Shown here: positions 11,820-21,674 of the stretch, in pieces
Position numbering within the stretch: the stretch's first letter is position 1
Layout: every line of letters begins with the position of its first letter
NCBI GenBank assembly: GCA_015501055.1
Contig: JADNYV010000005.1
Location: 496,001-560,000 of the forward strand
Origin: Mucidula mucida
Taxonomy: Eukaryota > Basidiomycota > Agaricomycetes > Agaricales > Physalacriaceae
Reading direction: 5' to 3'
DNA: 64,000 nt
Notes under the pieces: generated by a model
Told to the model about the DNA's origin: nothing
Database searches by the model: none
What the model saw: the letters and a program-made list of their open reading frames with translations, nothing else
Position numbers and translations under genes: made by a program

Positions 11820-12518
11820 CTACTCTTTCTGATCCTCCTGGGAGTCGTTTTCCTTCTTATGTTCCTCAGCCTGCATTAGGACGCCCGTAGATAACACCTG
11901 GACCTGCTGCTGGCCTTGGGCCTGTGCCAGCGCTGCACGAAGGGCAGTATTCTCTACTCTGAGCTGGTCAACCAACGCCCGACACTCTTCCCAACGACGA
12001 TTTGCTTCATCGGCCGACTGCAGCGCTGCATCGAGCAACTGTGAGCGCGACTCGAGCGCCTTGACATGCCTGGGACCGAACATGAGGATTGGGAAGGATA
12101 CTACTGGGAGAAAGACTGACTGGTCGCGACGCTCTCGAAAGGCACGCTGGGCCTTTCTATTCTGCTCCGCTCGTTTACTGTTGCTCAGTGGACGAGACGA
12201 CGACGCATTCTGTTGCTGGCCATTTGGATCTTGTTGGGTATTTGGCGGCGGGGGTGGCATACCGCCGGGCGAGTAGTCGTATTGGTAGCCCGGCATGGGA
12301 CCTGGCTGCATAGGATGCATCATGGCGTGAGGAGGTGGTAGAACGTGTTGGAGCTGCTGCTGTTGTGGAGGTGGCTGAGGTTGAGATGGTTGTTGTTGTT
12401 GTTGAGGTGGAGGTGGACCGGATTGGGCGGGGTCTACTGGGGACGCCTTGCGCTTCCGGGGATTACGGGCCGGCTCCTGTTGTTGTACGAGGTTGAGGTT
12501 CTGGTGCTGAAAATTCAT
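11820..12518 (-). CDS. bZIP transcription factor, Yap/Pap1-like
   Basis: Fungal AP-1-like DNA-binding factor. The basic region SKRAEQNRKAQRAFRERRDQ contains the N-x-x-A-Q-x-x-F-R signature of the Yap/Pap1 group. It is followed by a leucine-zipper region with an ALESRSQLLDAALQSADEA start and LVDQLRVENTALRAAL. One 51-nt intron (12120-12070) falls inside the basic region and restores RRDQHVKALE exactly. The spliced product is 215 residues. The N-terminal 100 residues are Gln/Pro-rich with PRKRK, a possible nuclear signal. No cysteine-rich redox domain like that of Yap1/Pap1 is present; the only Cys I see is in the zipper. This is therefore a short Yap-like protein whose stress role is unknown. 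The start codon is 285 bp from that of phosphatase B, on the opposite strand. Confidence 0.85.
   Translation of the reverse strand: MNFQHQNLNLVQQQEPARNPRKRKASPVDPAQSGPPPPQQQQQPSQPQPPPQQQQLQHVLPPPHAMMHPMQPGPMPGYQYDYSPGGMPPPPPNTQQDPNGQQQNASSSRPLSNSKRAEQNRKAQRAFRERRDQSVFLPVVSFPILMFGPRHVKALESRSQLLDAALQSADEANRRWEECRALVDQLRVENTALRAALAQAQGQQQVQVLSTGVLMQAEEHKKENDSQEDQKE
12389..12404 (+). repeat. short GTT microsatellite in the bZIP gene
   Basis: About five tandem GTT units, read as a CAA run on the coding (minus) strand. They encode part of the Gln-rich N-terminal region of the bZIP factor. Neighbouring CAG/CCA-rich sequence makes this segment prone to length variation. Confidence 0.6.
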
Positions 12519-12803
12519 CTTTGAGAGCTTGAGAGCAAGTACTCTTGGTCACACAGTTTCCTGTCATTTCAAACTCCGATACGGCAGGTATCGGCGACCC
12601 ATCCATGATTCTCAAGTAAATTTGGATCAAGTTCTTGCCTGTTGGTGTACATTATATGATAGCCGTGTTCATACACGTCGGTGTTCCTTCAATTCTGCAA
12701 AAAAATCCCTTGCAAAGAGCAATCAGACTTTGTTGACACGTGTTGTGCAAGACCTTGAAGCCGCCTCTCGCAGGGCTGCTTGCTGGGTTCAGCGTAGAAT
12801 CCA

Positions 12804-14351
12804 TGTCGCCGTCACTGCGCCAGCGGCTATTCTCCAAGAGCAAGGATTCGCCGCCAGAACTGCCCGTCCACACTGCAGAGCTGTCTACCAGTACAGCCAG
12901 TACGCGTTTCTTGTTGAATCGATCATTTATGCACAATCTCATTTACAAACAGATACATTGGCGCCCGACACCGACCACGATGTCTCCACTGGGCTGTCGC
13001 CTGCGTCGTCGGTCGGCGAGAGAGAGAACGAGTCGTCACTCAATACAACGCTCACAAACAACCACCGCGTGCCTTTCTATAGACGTAGAGCGACCAACAA
13101 GTCTGAGACGGCCCTTTCTTCTTCCACTGCCAAATCCCCTCGTAGGCGCGGCAAGCCTTCCTTTCTCTCGCGCGTTGTACAAAGAGTTGTTCCTTGCGTT
13201 CCCGACGGTCCTTCGCCAATGTCAGATTCCGATCAACTGCAACTAGACGAACATCATTCTTCGGATGCTCCAAATCTTACTGTGCCTACTGTACTCATCC
13301 TGCCTCCCATAATATCCGAACCCCCGTCTCGCCCTTCCGAGGATTCTCAGGTCATCGTCCCACCCCCACCTGCCACTCAACTTTTGCCTCCGGATGAGAC
13401 TGACGGTGTCACATCAGGTGCCGTGCAGCCGCCTGGCTCGACTGGAGAGCCCATCGCCCGGATACCGACAAGGGATACTGACGATTCGGATGCTACCAGC
13501 TACATGGACGATGAGGCAGACGATATGCATGTGTTTGACGAACAAGCAGAAGAGGAACGCCTCATAAAAAATGGAGGCGCAGGCATACCTATTGGGCCTG
13601 TAAGCCATATCCTGGTATTCTCTGGCAATCAGTCTTAAATTCTTTAGGATGGAATTGCGAGACCTCTCTTGCCACCCTTGGCGCCGCCACACGTCGGTCG
13701 CAAGTGCCTCGTGCTTGACCTTGACGAAACGCTCGTACACAGCAGCTTCAAGGTAAATTACACTTTTTCGATGCCCAACTAAGCTGATAAACATATCTCA
13801 GGCTGTCCCCAATGCCGACTTTATCGTTCCCGTGGAAATAGAATATACCTGGCATCAGTTTCACATATTAAAACGTCCTGGCGTCGACAACTTTTTGAAG
13901 CAGATGGGAGAGCATTATGAGATTGTCGTGTTCACGGCTAGTCTCTCCAAAGTAAGTGCGCTGATATTTTCATGACATCGCTTACTTTGTTCTAGTACGC
14001 TGATCCCGTCTTGGACAAACTGGATATACATCGTGTTGTCACTCATCGTCTTTTCCGAGAGAGTTGCTTTAGCCATAAAGGCAATTATGTCAAGGTACAT
14101 ATCGCGCACTTGCTTAGGTCTTCCGTCGTCTAATCTAATATCAGGATCTTTCGCAATTGGGACGCCCTATAACTGACACTATAATTTTGGACAACTCACC
14201 CGCCTCGTACATCTTCCACCCGAACAACGCTGTACCTGTCTCTTCGTGGTTCAACGACCCACACGATGCTGAGCTCACAGACCTAGTACCCTTTCTCGTC
14301 GATCTGACATCCGTCCCGGACGTTAGAGGCATTCTAAACCCCATCCGATGA
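12804..14351 (+). CDS. Psr/Scp-type HAD phosphatase, paralogue B
   Basis: Second FCP1-homology phosphatase in the window. Catalytic motif [10 protein letters not shown] starts at 13717. [31 protein letters not shown] and [17 protein letters not shown] follow, with introns after SFK, SLSK and NYVK exactly as in paralogue A. I choose the start [17 protein letters not shown] at 12804 because its exon ends ELSTSTA at a donor GTACGC. That donor joins in phase, through a 54-nt intron, to [15 protein letters not shown]. An upstream open frame from 12529 reads without coding character. The N-terminal half again has a basic block ([18 protein letters not shown]) matching one in paralogue A, then Pro/Ser/acidic sequence and the shared element [10 protein letters not shown]. 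The basic block could bind membranes or partners; this is inference. Confidence 0.9.
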
Positions 14352-14745
14352 TTCCTCTCCATGACCACGCATCGGCGTGCGCATACCACTCTCCTTTATA
14401 CCCAGTCTCGCGATTTTTGCTCTATCCGTATCACGATCTAAGTTATATTTCTTTGGGGATTACACTGATTTTCTTTCGGTCGCTGTCGTAGTCGCACTCC
14501 TTTGCTTTGCATTACAATGTACCACCGCACCACTTGACGACCTATTCATGAGCCTTCAGAAAGGTACCAATACATTGTACGTACCATACCCCATTACCTT
14601 CCTTGTATATGATTTTGTACCAAGTAGTAATTTATTGCTATTAGTTGGTAAATCGAGTGATCCTTTCGATCGCGACATGCTCGTGATAATCGCGTCGTCC
14701 GAAGTCCGCCACTCGACCTTGCTCTTCTACCTGTCTTCTACTATC
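14352..14745. other. spacer upstream of a membrane protein gene
   Basis: A 394-bp spacer between two plus-strand genes, AT-rich in the middle. A long open frame overlaps it (from 14377) but shows no coding features. It probably holds the phosphatase B 3' UTR and the promoter of the next gene. Confidence 0.5.
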
Positions 14746-15753
14746 ATGTCTCAAGGTACGTTCTCATCAATTCATGCGTGGGTGTGGCTAATTCCTGGTA
14801 GCAGAACTCGACGTACACAAAGTGACTACAAGAGAAATCGTCTTCATTACTCTCACAGCCCTACTCAGCATCGCAGTCATCTTCGCTGTAATTTTCGCTG
14901 TCTTTAGGCATAAATCTGGAAAACGAACCTTGAAAGGCGTGGTTCTTGATAGGCTGTCGAACAAATACGTCCACAGCACTGCAAGTTCCGATTCTGAAAA
15001 GGCGGCGAATGACACAAACTATCCCACTCCCGAAACGCGCTTATCTATTGCATCTCTACGAAGCGAGATTCCACGACACTCCTATCACGCGAGTCTCAGC
15101 TCGACATCGAAACCCCGCATGCAGGACATGATGATTTCGCACTCTCGTACCATGTCATTGTCCTTCCGAGCTCCGTCTCGCAGAAACAGCGCGGACATGA
15201 CTACAACTTTGTCCCTTCAAGCAGGTGTCCAATGTGTCTCTCGAAGAACACGTCAAGAGCACTTGCAGGATCTGGAATCGAAGACTTTTGCCTCCACGCC
15301 GTCGTCCAACACCATCACCTCGGAGTTTACGGATAGTCTGGCCTTCCAGAGCGTGGCAGGATCGTCCAAGACGAGCATTGTAACTGTCTTGGGGGACTCG
15401 CTTTATGCTGAAGACGATGATTTGGAAGACGAAGAGCAATACGAGGTTCAGCGTGTCCAAACACAGAGTATGGAGATACAGAGAGGTGTTTTGGTTGCAT
15501 GTCGAGCGTCGAATGTGCCCTCCGTCCTTCCGCCAATTTGGGAAAACCAGAGGCTGCGTCGCGTTGTAGCCAGGCACTCTCGCTACCCGATCACGACTAT
15601 CTTATAGCTGCGTCCGCACAACCAAGCGCTACTAGCCTTGCCAGTAGCTTCTCCATCGATTTGGCCGATTTCCCTCTCCCCCCAATTTCTGATCCTCATG
15701 TATCACTTGGATTTGGAAATGACTGGGAACGTATGGAAGTTAAAGCGTTGTGA
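14746..15753 (+). CDS. single-pass membrane protein, unknown
   Basis: Not recognised. Start ATG at 14746; the codons for M-S-Q plus one base join through a short intron to AELDVHKVTTREIV. This is followed by one strong hydrophobic segment (IVFITLTALLSIAVIFAVIFAVF) and a basic stop-transfer run. The long C-terminal part is Ser/Thr-rich and probably cytosolic, with acidic EDDDLEDEEQYEVQ near the end. A second intron of about 65 nt near 15485-15549 (donor GTGTTT, acceptor CCAG) joins MEIQR in phase to EAASRCSQALSLPDHDYL. That moves the stop from 15607 to 15753 and gives a more coding-like C-terminus ending GNDWERMEVKAL. There is no cleavable signal peptide. Function is unknown. Confidence 0.6.
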
Positions 15754-16497
15754 CAGTGAGGTTGTTTATGTGTTGTACTTGTTATATTATTCGTTGAGCA
15801 CGTTGAATTTGAAGCAATTCGCGATCAACTATATCAGAGATTTCATCGGCCTGTTGATGTTATACCGCGGCATATTCCACCACATGGAGCCTATAGAGTA
15901 ATGACGAAGCTGTCGAGATGTCAAAGCGTAAGCCTTTAGTAAATAATTCTTCTGACCATCCGATACGCCAGCGACGTGGCTAGCGAGTAGCTCTCCCGCG
16001 CCCGCGGAAGCACGCAAGCTTGACACTGGTCCTCGCCAAAGGACGTGCCTCCTGTTTATTCGCCTTGGGGTAGCGTTATTCACGACCTAATGAATTGCAT
16101 GGCCCGCTAGCGATGTATCGGAACAGGTCGTGCAAAGTCTCACTTTTGTACGCCACATTTTGTATTGATTACTATAAATAGTTGTGCCGCGCTCTCGTAT
16201 TCCGTCAATCCTAGACTTTTTTCTGTTGCCCCCTCTTGGCTTATAATTCTCTGATCCTACTGCCAACGTCTCTTTTTACTCTGGGATACCTCTCATTCTA
16301 GACCGCTCTTTGCGAGTCTTTCCTGTTTTCTTGCACAGGTCGATTCTCAGTGACGTACGAACCGACCATTACCCACACGGAAGACTTCTCACTTCTTGCT
16401 AGGATTTTCGGTTCTTTTCTTTGGAAACGCACAAGGCGTTATCGTCCTTGTCCATCTACGCAGCAGCATCTCTTTCTGCAATCTACGACAACTTGAG
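15754..16497. other. 744-bp spacer, probable promoter and leader
   Basis: No gene recognised. It contains a TATA-like box (16173-16180) and, further down, a possible 5'-UTR intron beginning GTACGA near 16354 and ending CTTGCTAG near 16403. The short frames have no domains. Confidence 0.45.
16173..16180 (+). promoter_or_regulatory. TATA-like box
   Basis: TATAAATA about 320 bp before the proposed start of the Ser/Arg-rich gene at 16498. The distance would need a long leader or a leader intron, which the sequence permits. Confidence 0.35.
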
Positions 16498-17950
16498 ATG
16501 TCCTCTATCTCGAGTGCTACCTTATATGAACATGGGACGCCTTATTCCTCGCCGAGACATTCCGCTGCCTGGCTCGTTCCTCGAAATTCTAGACGCTCCC
16601 TCAGCCGCATTCCACAATCCAATAACGTTGACATTGTATCTCCAGAGACGTTCTTGGGCGAGGTGCGGTATTCTGCGTACGTCTCTGTCTACTTTGAAAC
16701 AATTGTCTTCTCAGTTGTTTATCAGAATTCTCACGCCCGATGCAACTACTGCTCAGCGCGTCTCGCTTTTGGACTGCTCAGTCGATGTTGAACTCCGACA
16801 TCCTCCAGTCAATCCACGAAAGGCGAGACGCCATTGTTTGAACTTTGGTTTTGGAGGAGAAACCGAAGACGAGGACGCGAGGAGTCCGACCATTCTTTCC
16901 TCCAACTCCAGTCCAACGTCGGGCTCCTTTTCGGATGATCGTAGTAGTTCTAACCCGTCGGCAGTCGAGACTTGTGTCGACACTGAGTCGGAGTCGGACT
17001 ATTCATCACTTAAAGACATCGAGATGGAGTTTCCCAAGCCTCCGTCCATCAGTCCCATGCTTAGGCGCATGAGAAGCTCTCCTACATTTGCAGAGAACGC
17101 TCATCTATTCCGACACACGACTCGTCGTCCTCACATCACTCGTTCACCTAATTCTTATTCGCGACACATGTCAGACGTATCGGTCTATTCATCGCACCTG
17201 CACTTTCGCGAGACGGGCGGAAGAACAAATGGACTCGCGAAAGATTTCGACAAAGAAGGCTCTGTCCACTCCACCAGTCACGGACGCCGTAATTCTGTGA
17301 GCGGGTGGGAGAAGACGCATCGCACGTCTAGGACAGAGCCAAACGTATCTCCCCGTACTCGTCGGCAGTCCTCGCAATCCAGCGATGCACTCAGAGGACG
17401 CAGTCTCCACCAATGCCATGATGCTATGGTGACCCCCAGACTCGTTCGAAGAGCCAGCAGTTCAGCCCCCCAATTAGATCGACCGCCTACCGCACCCCGC
17501 ACTATTCACAAGATGCGCTCCCTGAAATTCCATCCTTCTCAACCTCCTTCACGGCCCGAGACCAACAAACCGAAGCCTATGCGTTCGCTGCTCAGAGGAC
17601 GGTCAGTATCGATGGAGTTTGTAAAGGGAGGGTCCAACTCTGGGTTGTCGCTGTTCAACTCAAAACAAAAATCCCATCATCGCTCTCACCTGTCTCTTGG
17701 TACGACATTGTACAGCAATGAGCAGGCAGGGTCGAGATCATCCATACCTTCCCGCCATCGATCTAAAGCAGAGCTGCGTTTTCGACATGAGAAGGATGGG
17801 TTGCAATCGTTTATGGATATCTCCCCAGAGGACCAGAAGTCTTCGAAGCGAGATCGTTCCGCTAATAAAGAGAAAGTTCGTCGACTCTGGGTGAGAGCGA
17901 GTAATGGAATTGTCGAGTGGGGAAGAGGTTTGTCGAGGAAACAAGTATAA
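16498..17950 (+). CDS. Ser/Arg-rich low-complexity protein, unknown
   Basis: Not recognised. A continuous open frame runs from 16421 to the stop at 17950. I prefer the start MSSISSATLYEHGTPYSS at 16498 in another frame. This first exon ends ETFLGE and joins in phase 0 through a 52-nt intron (donor GTGCGG, acceptor CTCAG) to LFIRILTPDATTAQR. The protein is about 465 residues, rich in Ser, Arg and His, with many RRxS-like sites, acidic ESESDYSS and no membrane segment. It ends in a basic stretch around VRRLWVRASNGIVEWGRGLS. The composition suggests a disordered, phosphorylated regulator, but no function can be assigned. Confidence 0.6.
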
Positions 17951-18131
17951 TTTTCTGTTTTGTATTTTTATCGTCTCCCGTTCTGGATTTGTATCCCTTC
18001 TGGCAGCTGTACACCATATAATTACCGCCACGTTTTGGTTCGTTAATAGTTAATACTATCATATGTCCACACTAATGTAATGCATGAAACCTTGTTGATT
18101 GGAGATACAACAAAAATAAAATAAAGTACAC

Positions 18132-18997
18132 CTATGCCTTCTTCGCAGTTAACTGGAGATGAGCGCTGTACTCGTCGTAAGGGAGCTTGGAAACAGGTAT
18201 TTCTCTCCACAAGTCTGGTGTCAGGAAAGCATACGTTTTGGTGATCTATTGTGCGCGTTAGCTTGGGCCAAAAAGAAGCAAGTTCAACTTACGGCAGCGA
18301 AAGTTGCCTTCAAGAAATTTCCCATCGTGGCGGTGGAGCCTTTTGCTTGTGTGTAGACGTCCTGGACACCAGCAAGCTGGAGAAGACGCTTGGAAGCGGG
18401 TGCAGCGACGATACCGGTACCCCGGGGTGCAGGGATAAGGCGACACATAACAGAACCGACCTTGCCGCTAACCTTGGATGGCACGGTGTGAGGCTCTCCA
18501 AGAGCAGCACCCCAGTAACCCCGGCGAACAGGAATGACAGAGAGCTTGGCAAGGATGATGGCACCACGGATAGCGGTAGCGACTTCCTTTGCGCATTTAA
18601 CACCGAGACCAACGTGTCCGTCAAAGTCGCCGATGGCGACAAATGCTTTGAAGCGGGTGCGCTGACCGGCGCGCGTCTGCTTCTGCACAGGCATGATCTT
18701 CATGACTTCATCCTTGAGTTTTGGCAGGAAATAGTCGATGACCTGGAACTCCTTGACAGGGAGCGAAAAGAGGTAGATCTCTTCCATCGACTTGATCTTT
18801 CCGTCTTTCACGAGACGTCCGAGCTTGGTGACGGGAACCCTAGCCAACAGTCAACGATAGCTTTATCTTGGGAGAATATAAGCGCACCATTCTTTCTCCT
18901 CGTCCTTGCGAGCGCCACGGCGGGCACCCCTGCGTCCACGTCCTCTGTCACCACGTCCACGTCCAAATCCTCCTCGTCCTCTGGGAGCATCAGCCAT
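18132..18997 (-). CDS. RPS2: 40S ribosomal protein uS5 (Rps2)
   Basis: Small-subunit ribosomal protein near the decoding and mRNA-entry site. Start [16 protein letters not shown] at 18997 shows the Arg-Gly-rich N-terminus of eukaryotic Rps2. The S5 double-stranded RNA-binding domain follows ([19 protein letters not shown] and the [12 protein letters not shown] block). Then come the C-terminal S5 domain ([18 protein letters not shown] and [20 protein letters not shown]) and the tail ending [10 protein letters not shown] first intron splits the Trp codon after KDEEKE, and another lies after KATFAAV. Length is as expected. The Rps2 start and the antizyme start are 395 bp apart on opposite strands. 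Confidence 0.95.
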
Positions 18998-19392
18998 TGT
19001 TGAGAATCTGCACAATTTCACGTCAGTAAACGTTATCCATCAGCATCCAAAGCAATCCAATGGATTTTTGCCAGAAGAATGTGTAGAGATGAAGGTTATG
19101 GCCGTCAAATGAACAGCGACTCACAATGTGGGGAGCGCAAAGGCGGTACTGTCGAGGTCGAAGAAATTTTGTAGCGGGATACACTGAGAACTCGAATCTG
19201 CTGCCGAGATGCCGCAGTGGCACTTTGAAACTCAGCCGGTAACCGCACCGCATCATCTCCTTTGCTTAGCTCAGTCTTGCACCATCATCTTCACTTTGCA
19301 AAACTTTTGAAAGTGCGTCTTGTCTGCCCAGTTATTTTATTGCTGACAGCTCACTTAGACCTAAACCCGAAACTGTATCAAGTTGGCACCTC
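18998..19392. other. divergent promoter region, RPS2 / antizyme
   Basis: A 395-bp spacer between two divergent start codons. It should carry both promoters and possibly a leader intron for the ribosomal protein gene. No clear TATA box is seen. Confidence 0.5.
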
Positions 19393-20421
19393 ATGTCGTT
19401 GAATTCCATGTCCAATTTCACCAAACGGAAATCTAGTCTCTGCCCCACGTATGTCAAAGCTGCGCCACTCTTGCTCTTTTGCTTATGGTCCTGTAGCAAC
19501 GGTCGTCAAACCGTTGGAGATGGGGCTTCTCTCTCTCTCGACACTGATCCTAGCGTACTTGCTGTTTGCCAAATGCAAGGCACCGACGACATGTACTACT
19601 ACTCTACTACGTTCTCTGGCGGACCCGGGGTTTGTATTTCCTCCTTGCGATCGATGCTTGCTCACATTACCCTTACAGTGGCGCTTTTGACGCCCCCAAG
19701 TCAAAATGCCCTCCCGACAGAGGGTCGTCGAACTGTGTGACAGGCAGTTCGGCGCGGCTCCATTCCTCTCCTTATTCCCTCTCTTCCTCCCCAGATTACA
19801 CTTACTTGAATCCTTCATTTGACTACTCCATCGGCAAGATATCCAAAACACCTCCCGAATCCAAGACACCGCCCGCGGCCATTCCCCGCGCTATCCCAAC
19901 TCGATCTTCGTCTGGGCTGTCTACACCTCCTCTCACTCCAGATGATGGCAGTGACTGCAGTCTGAGTGGCTCCGACTTTGGCGGTGATGAAAAGGATGCT
20001 CTCGACTTTCTCATGACCGTATTTCCTCACCAAGGACTTGGCGCTCTGTCTCACGCTAAACGTGTTACTATATCCGCCCCGACTCTTGGATCGGATTTCA
20101 ACGGCATGGTCCTTGATCTTCCTGGGCAGCCCAAGACGCTCTACGTTGACGGCAAGAGCTCCCAATCTGTCAGTCTGCGGGAAAGGTGCGGTTCGATCGT
20201 TTCTTTCTATATTCTAACACTCACCGCTGCACAGCATCGTCGCTCTTTTGGATCTTGCCGATGAACGTTTGCAGTGCTCCGCTCTGGTCATCGTTTTGGA
20301 ACGTTCCTCTCCCAACCTTGGTGAACTTCTCCATGCATTCATGTACGTCGGTGGGACAGTTGTCACAAAGCCCCCTTTCACAGTCAATCCGGCATTTGTG
20401 CTCGTTGGATTGGAGATTTAA
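19393..20421 (+). CDS. ornithine decarboxylase antizyme, +1 frameshift
   Basis: Antizyme binds ornithine decarboxylase, drives its proteasomal breakdown and limits polyamine uptake. Synthesis needs polyamine-stimulated +1 ribosomal frameshifting. ORF1 starts at 19393 and, with introns 19449-19496 and 19630-19678 removed, gives 66 codons. It includes the antizyme-like DDMYYYSTTFSGGPG and ends TGG CGC TTT TGA. Skipping T19688 shifts into ORF2 (DAPKSKCPPDRGSSN onward), which continues through intron 20186-20234 to the stop at 20419-20421. ORF2 carries the antizyme core: LYVDGKSSQSVSLRE, IVALLDLADERLQC, a LLHAFMYVGGTVV block and the closing FVLVGLEI. Total length is 293 residues. All exon lengths keep phase, which supports the model. 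Family placement is by motif recognition. Confidence 0.9.
19679..19691 (+). promoter_or_regulatory. programmed +1 frameshift site of antizyme
   Basis: The mRNA reads UGG CGC UUU UGA C: a UUU P-site codon followed by the UGA stop of ORF1 and a C. Antizyme genes of many eukaryotes shift at a codon followed by UGA (UCC UGA in animals and fission yeast, UUU UGA in some other lineages). Intron 2 ends at 19678, directly before this site, so the signal exists only in spliced mRNA with ORF1 just upstream. Confidence 0.85.
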
Positions 20422-20557
20422 TCCTACATTTTCAGTGTTGCCAGAGTAATATATTTCATGCTTGAACTACTTTTTCGAATGCTCCTTATCTTCTCACAAT
20501 ACACGTGCATCACTTTGGTTACCGGCGACTGCGTTGGAACGTTGAATTTGCACCGCC

Positions 20558-21620
20558 ATGTCGTTCCTGGGAAAGCTTGTATCGGGTCTGTTTAGTCTGC
20601 TTTGCGGGTCGTCGCAGGCTCCGGAGCAAGAGAAACCGTCCCACCAACAGCAGCAGGCACCGCAACATGAACAGGTAGCCCATAAGCCTCATGAACAGCA
20701 GCAGCATGCAGCCCAACATGCGCATTATCCCCCGGCACATACAGCGTCTTCGCCCAGGCCGCATCATCAGTCCCACTCACCTGGTCCTCATAAATTTGAG
20801 GTGGACATGATTCACAATCCACCGTTTCGTCGATACTAGCTTTCCATCTAGGATGACAATCAGCGGAACCAACAAAATGAATACTACAGAAATCTCCGTT
20901 CTCAGGCCAAGGAAGAAGGTGATGCAATGGCCCGTTGTTTCCAGCAGAGTCGTGAAGTGTACTCGCAAGGAGATGGCGCTAGAGCCAAGGAACTCTCCAA
21001 TGAAGGGAAAGCCCATCAGCAGAAAATGGAGGAATTAAACAAGAAAGCAAGTGATTGGATCTACGTTGGTTCGTTGGTACGCGCTCCTTGGAATGCTCAC
21101 CTTTTGACAAGAACCATGGTAGAAAACAACCGAGTGCGGCGATTTCTTTTGGAAGAACTTGCAGTATGTTCAATTTTTTTCTCCAGGACAGCGGACCAGG
21201 AGAAATCGACTTGCATGGATTGTACGTCAAAGAAGCTATTGCGCACACCGACGCCGCAATAGAGGAAGCTAAACGGAGAGGTGCCACCGAAATACGTCTT
21301 ATTGTCGGTTAGTCTTTGCGAAAACTTGGCGTCGCGCTATACAGCTTACCCATTCACACCAAAGGTAAAGGTCTCCATTCGAACGGCGGAGCAGCCAAAA
21401 TACGACCCGCCATCGAAGAGTTGATGGAAAAGTGAGTGCTAGATCAACTTTGTTATGTGTCGAATTGACGAGGTCCAGACATTCGCTTGTGGCGAACCTA
21501 GACCCTACGAATGCGGGGGTGCTCATCGTCGACATTAATGGGCGAGAACGCGGCGGTGTACGGGCCGACGAAATTACTCGTCGGCTCGAGCGCGATGACG
21601 GGGGTTGTGTTCTTATGTAA
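20558..21620 (+). CDS. Smr-domain protein with DUF1771
   Basis: Eukaryotic Smr protein; Smr domains are nucleases or nucleic-acid binders linked to RNA quality control and repair. Start MSFLGKLVSGLFSLLCGSS at 20558, then a Gln/His/Pro-rich linker. The DUF1771 helical region reads EYYRNLRSQAKEEGDAMARC and continues to NKKASDWIYVENNR, the usual lead-in to Smr. The Smr domain begins GEIDLHGLYVKEA (DLHG motif), continues EAKRRGATEIRLIVGKGLHS (GKG motif) and ends DDGGCVLM. Introns after HKFE, after WIYV, after NNR and after RLIV can be placed in phase. The family call is secure; the cellular role is inferred. Confidence 0.88.
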
Positions 21621-21674
21621 ACCCTTAATGATCGATGCTTTTGGTTCCTTTCCTCCATCTGAACACCCATCATC

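Noticed and set aside
12529..12803. Upstream extension of phosphatase B in an open frame from 12529
   Set aside because: Composition is not coding-like. The start at 12804 joins by a phase-correct intron and gives an N-terminus of the same style as paralogue A.
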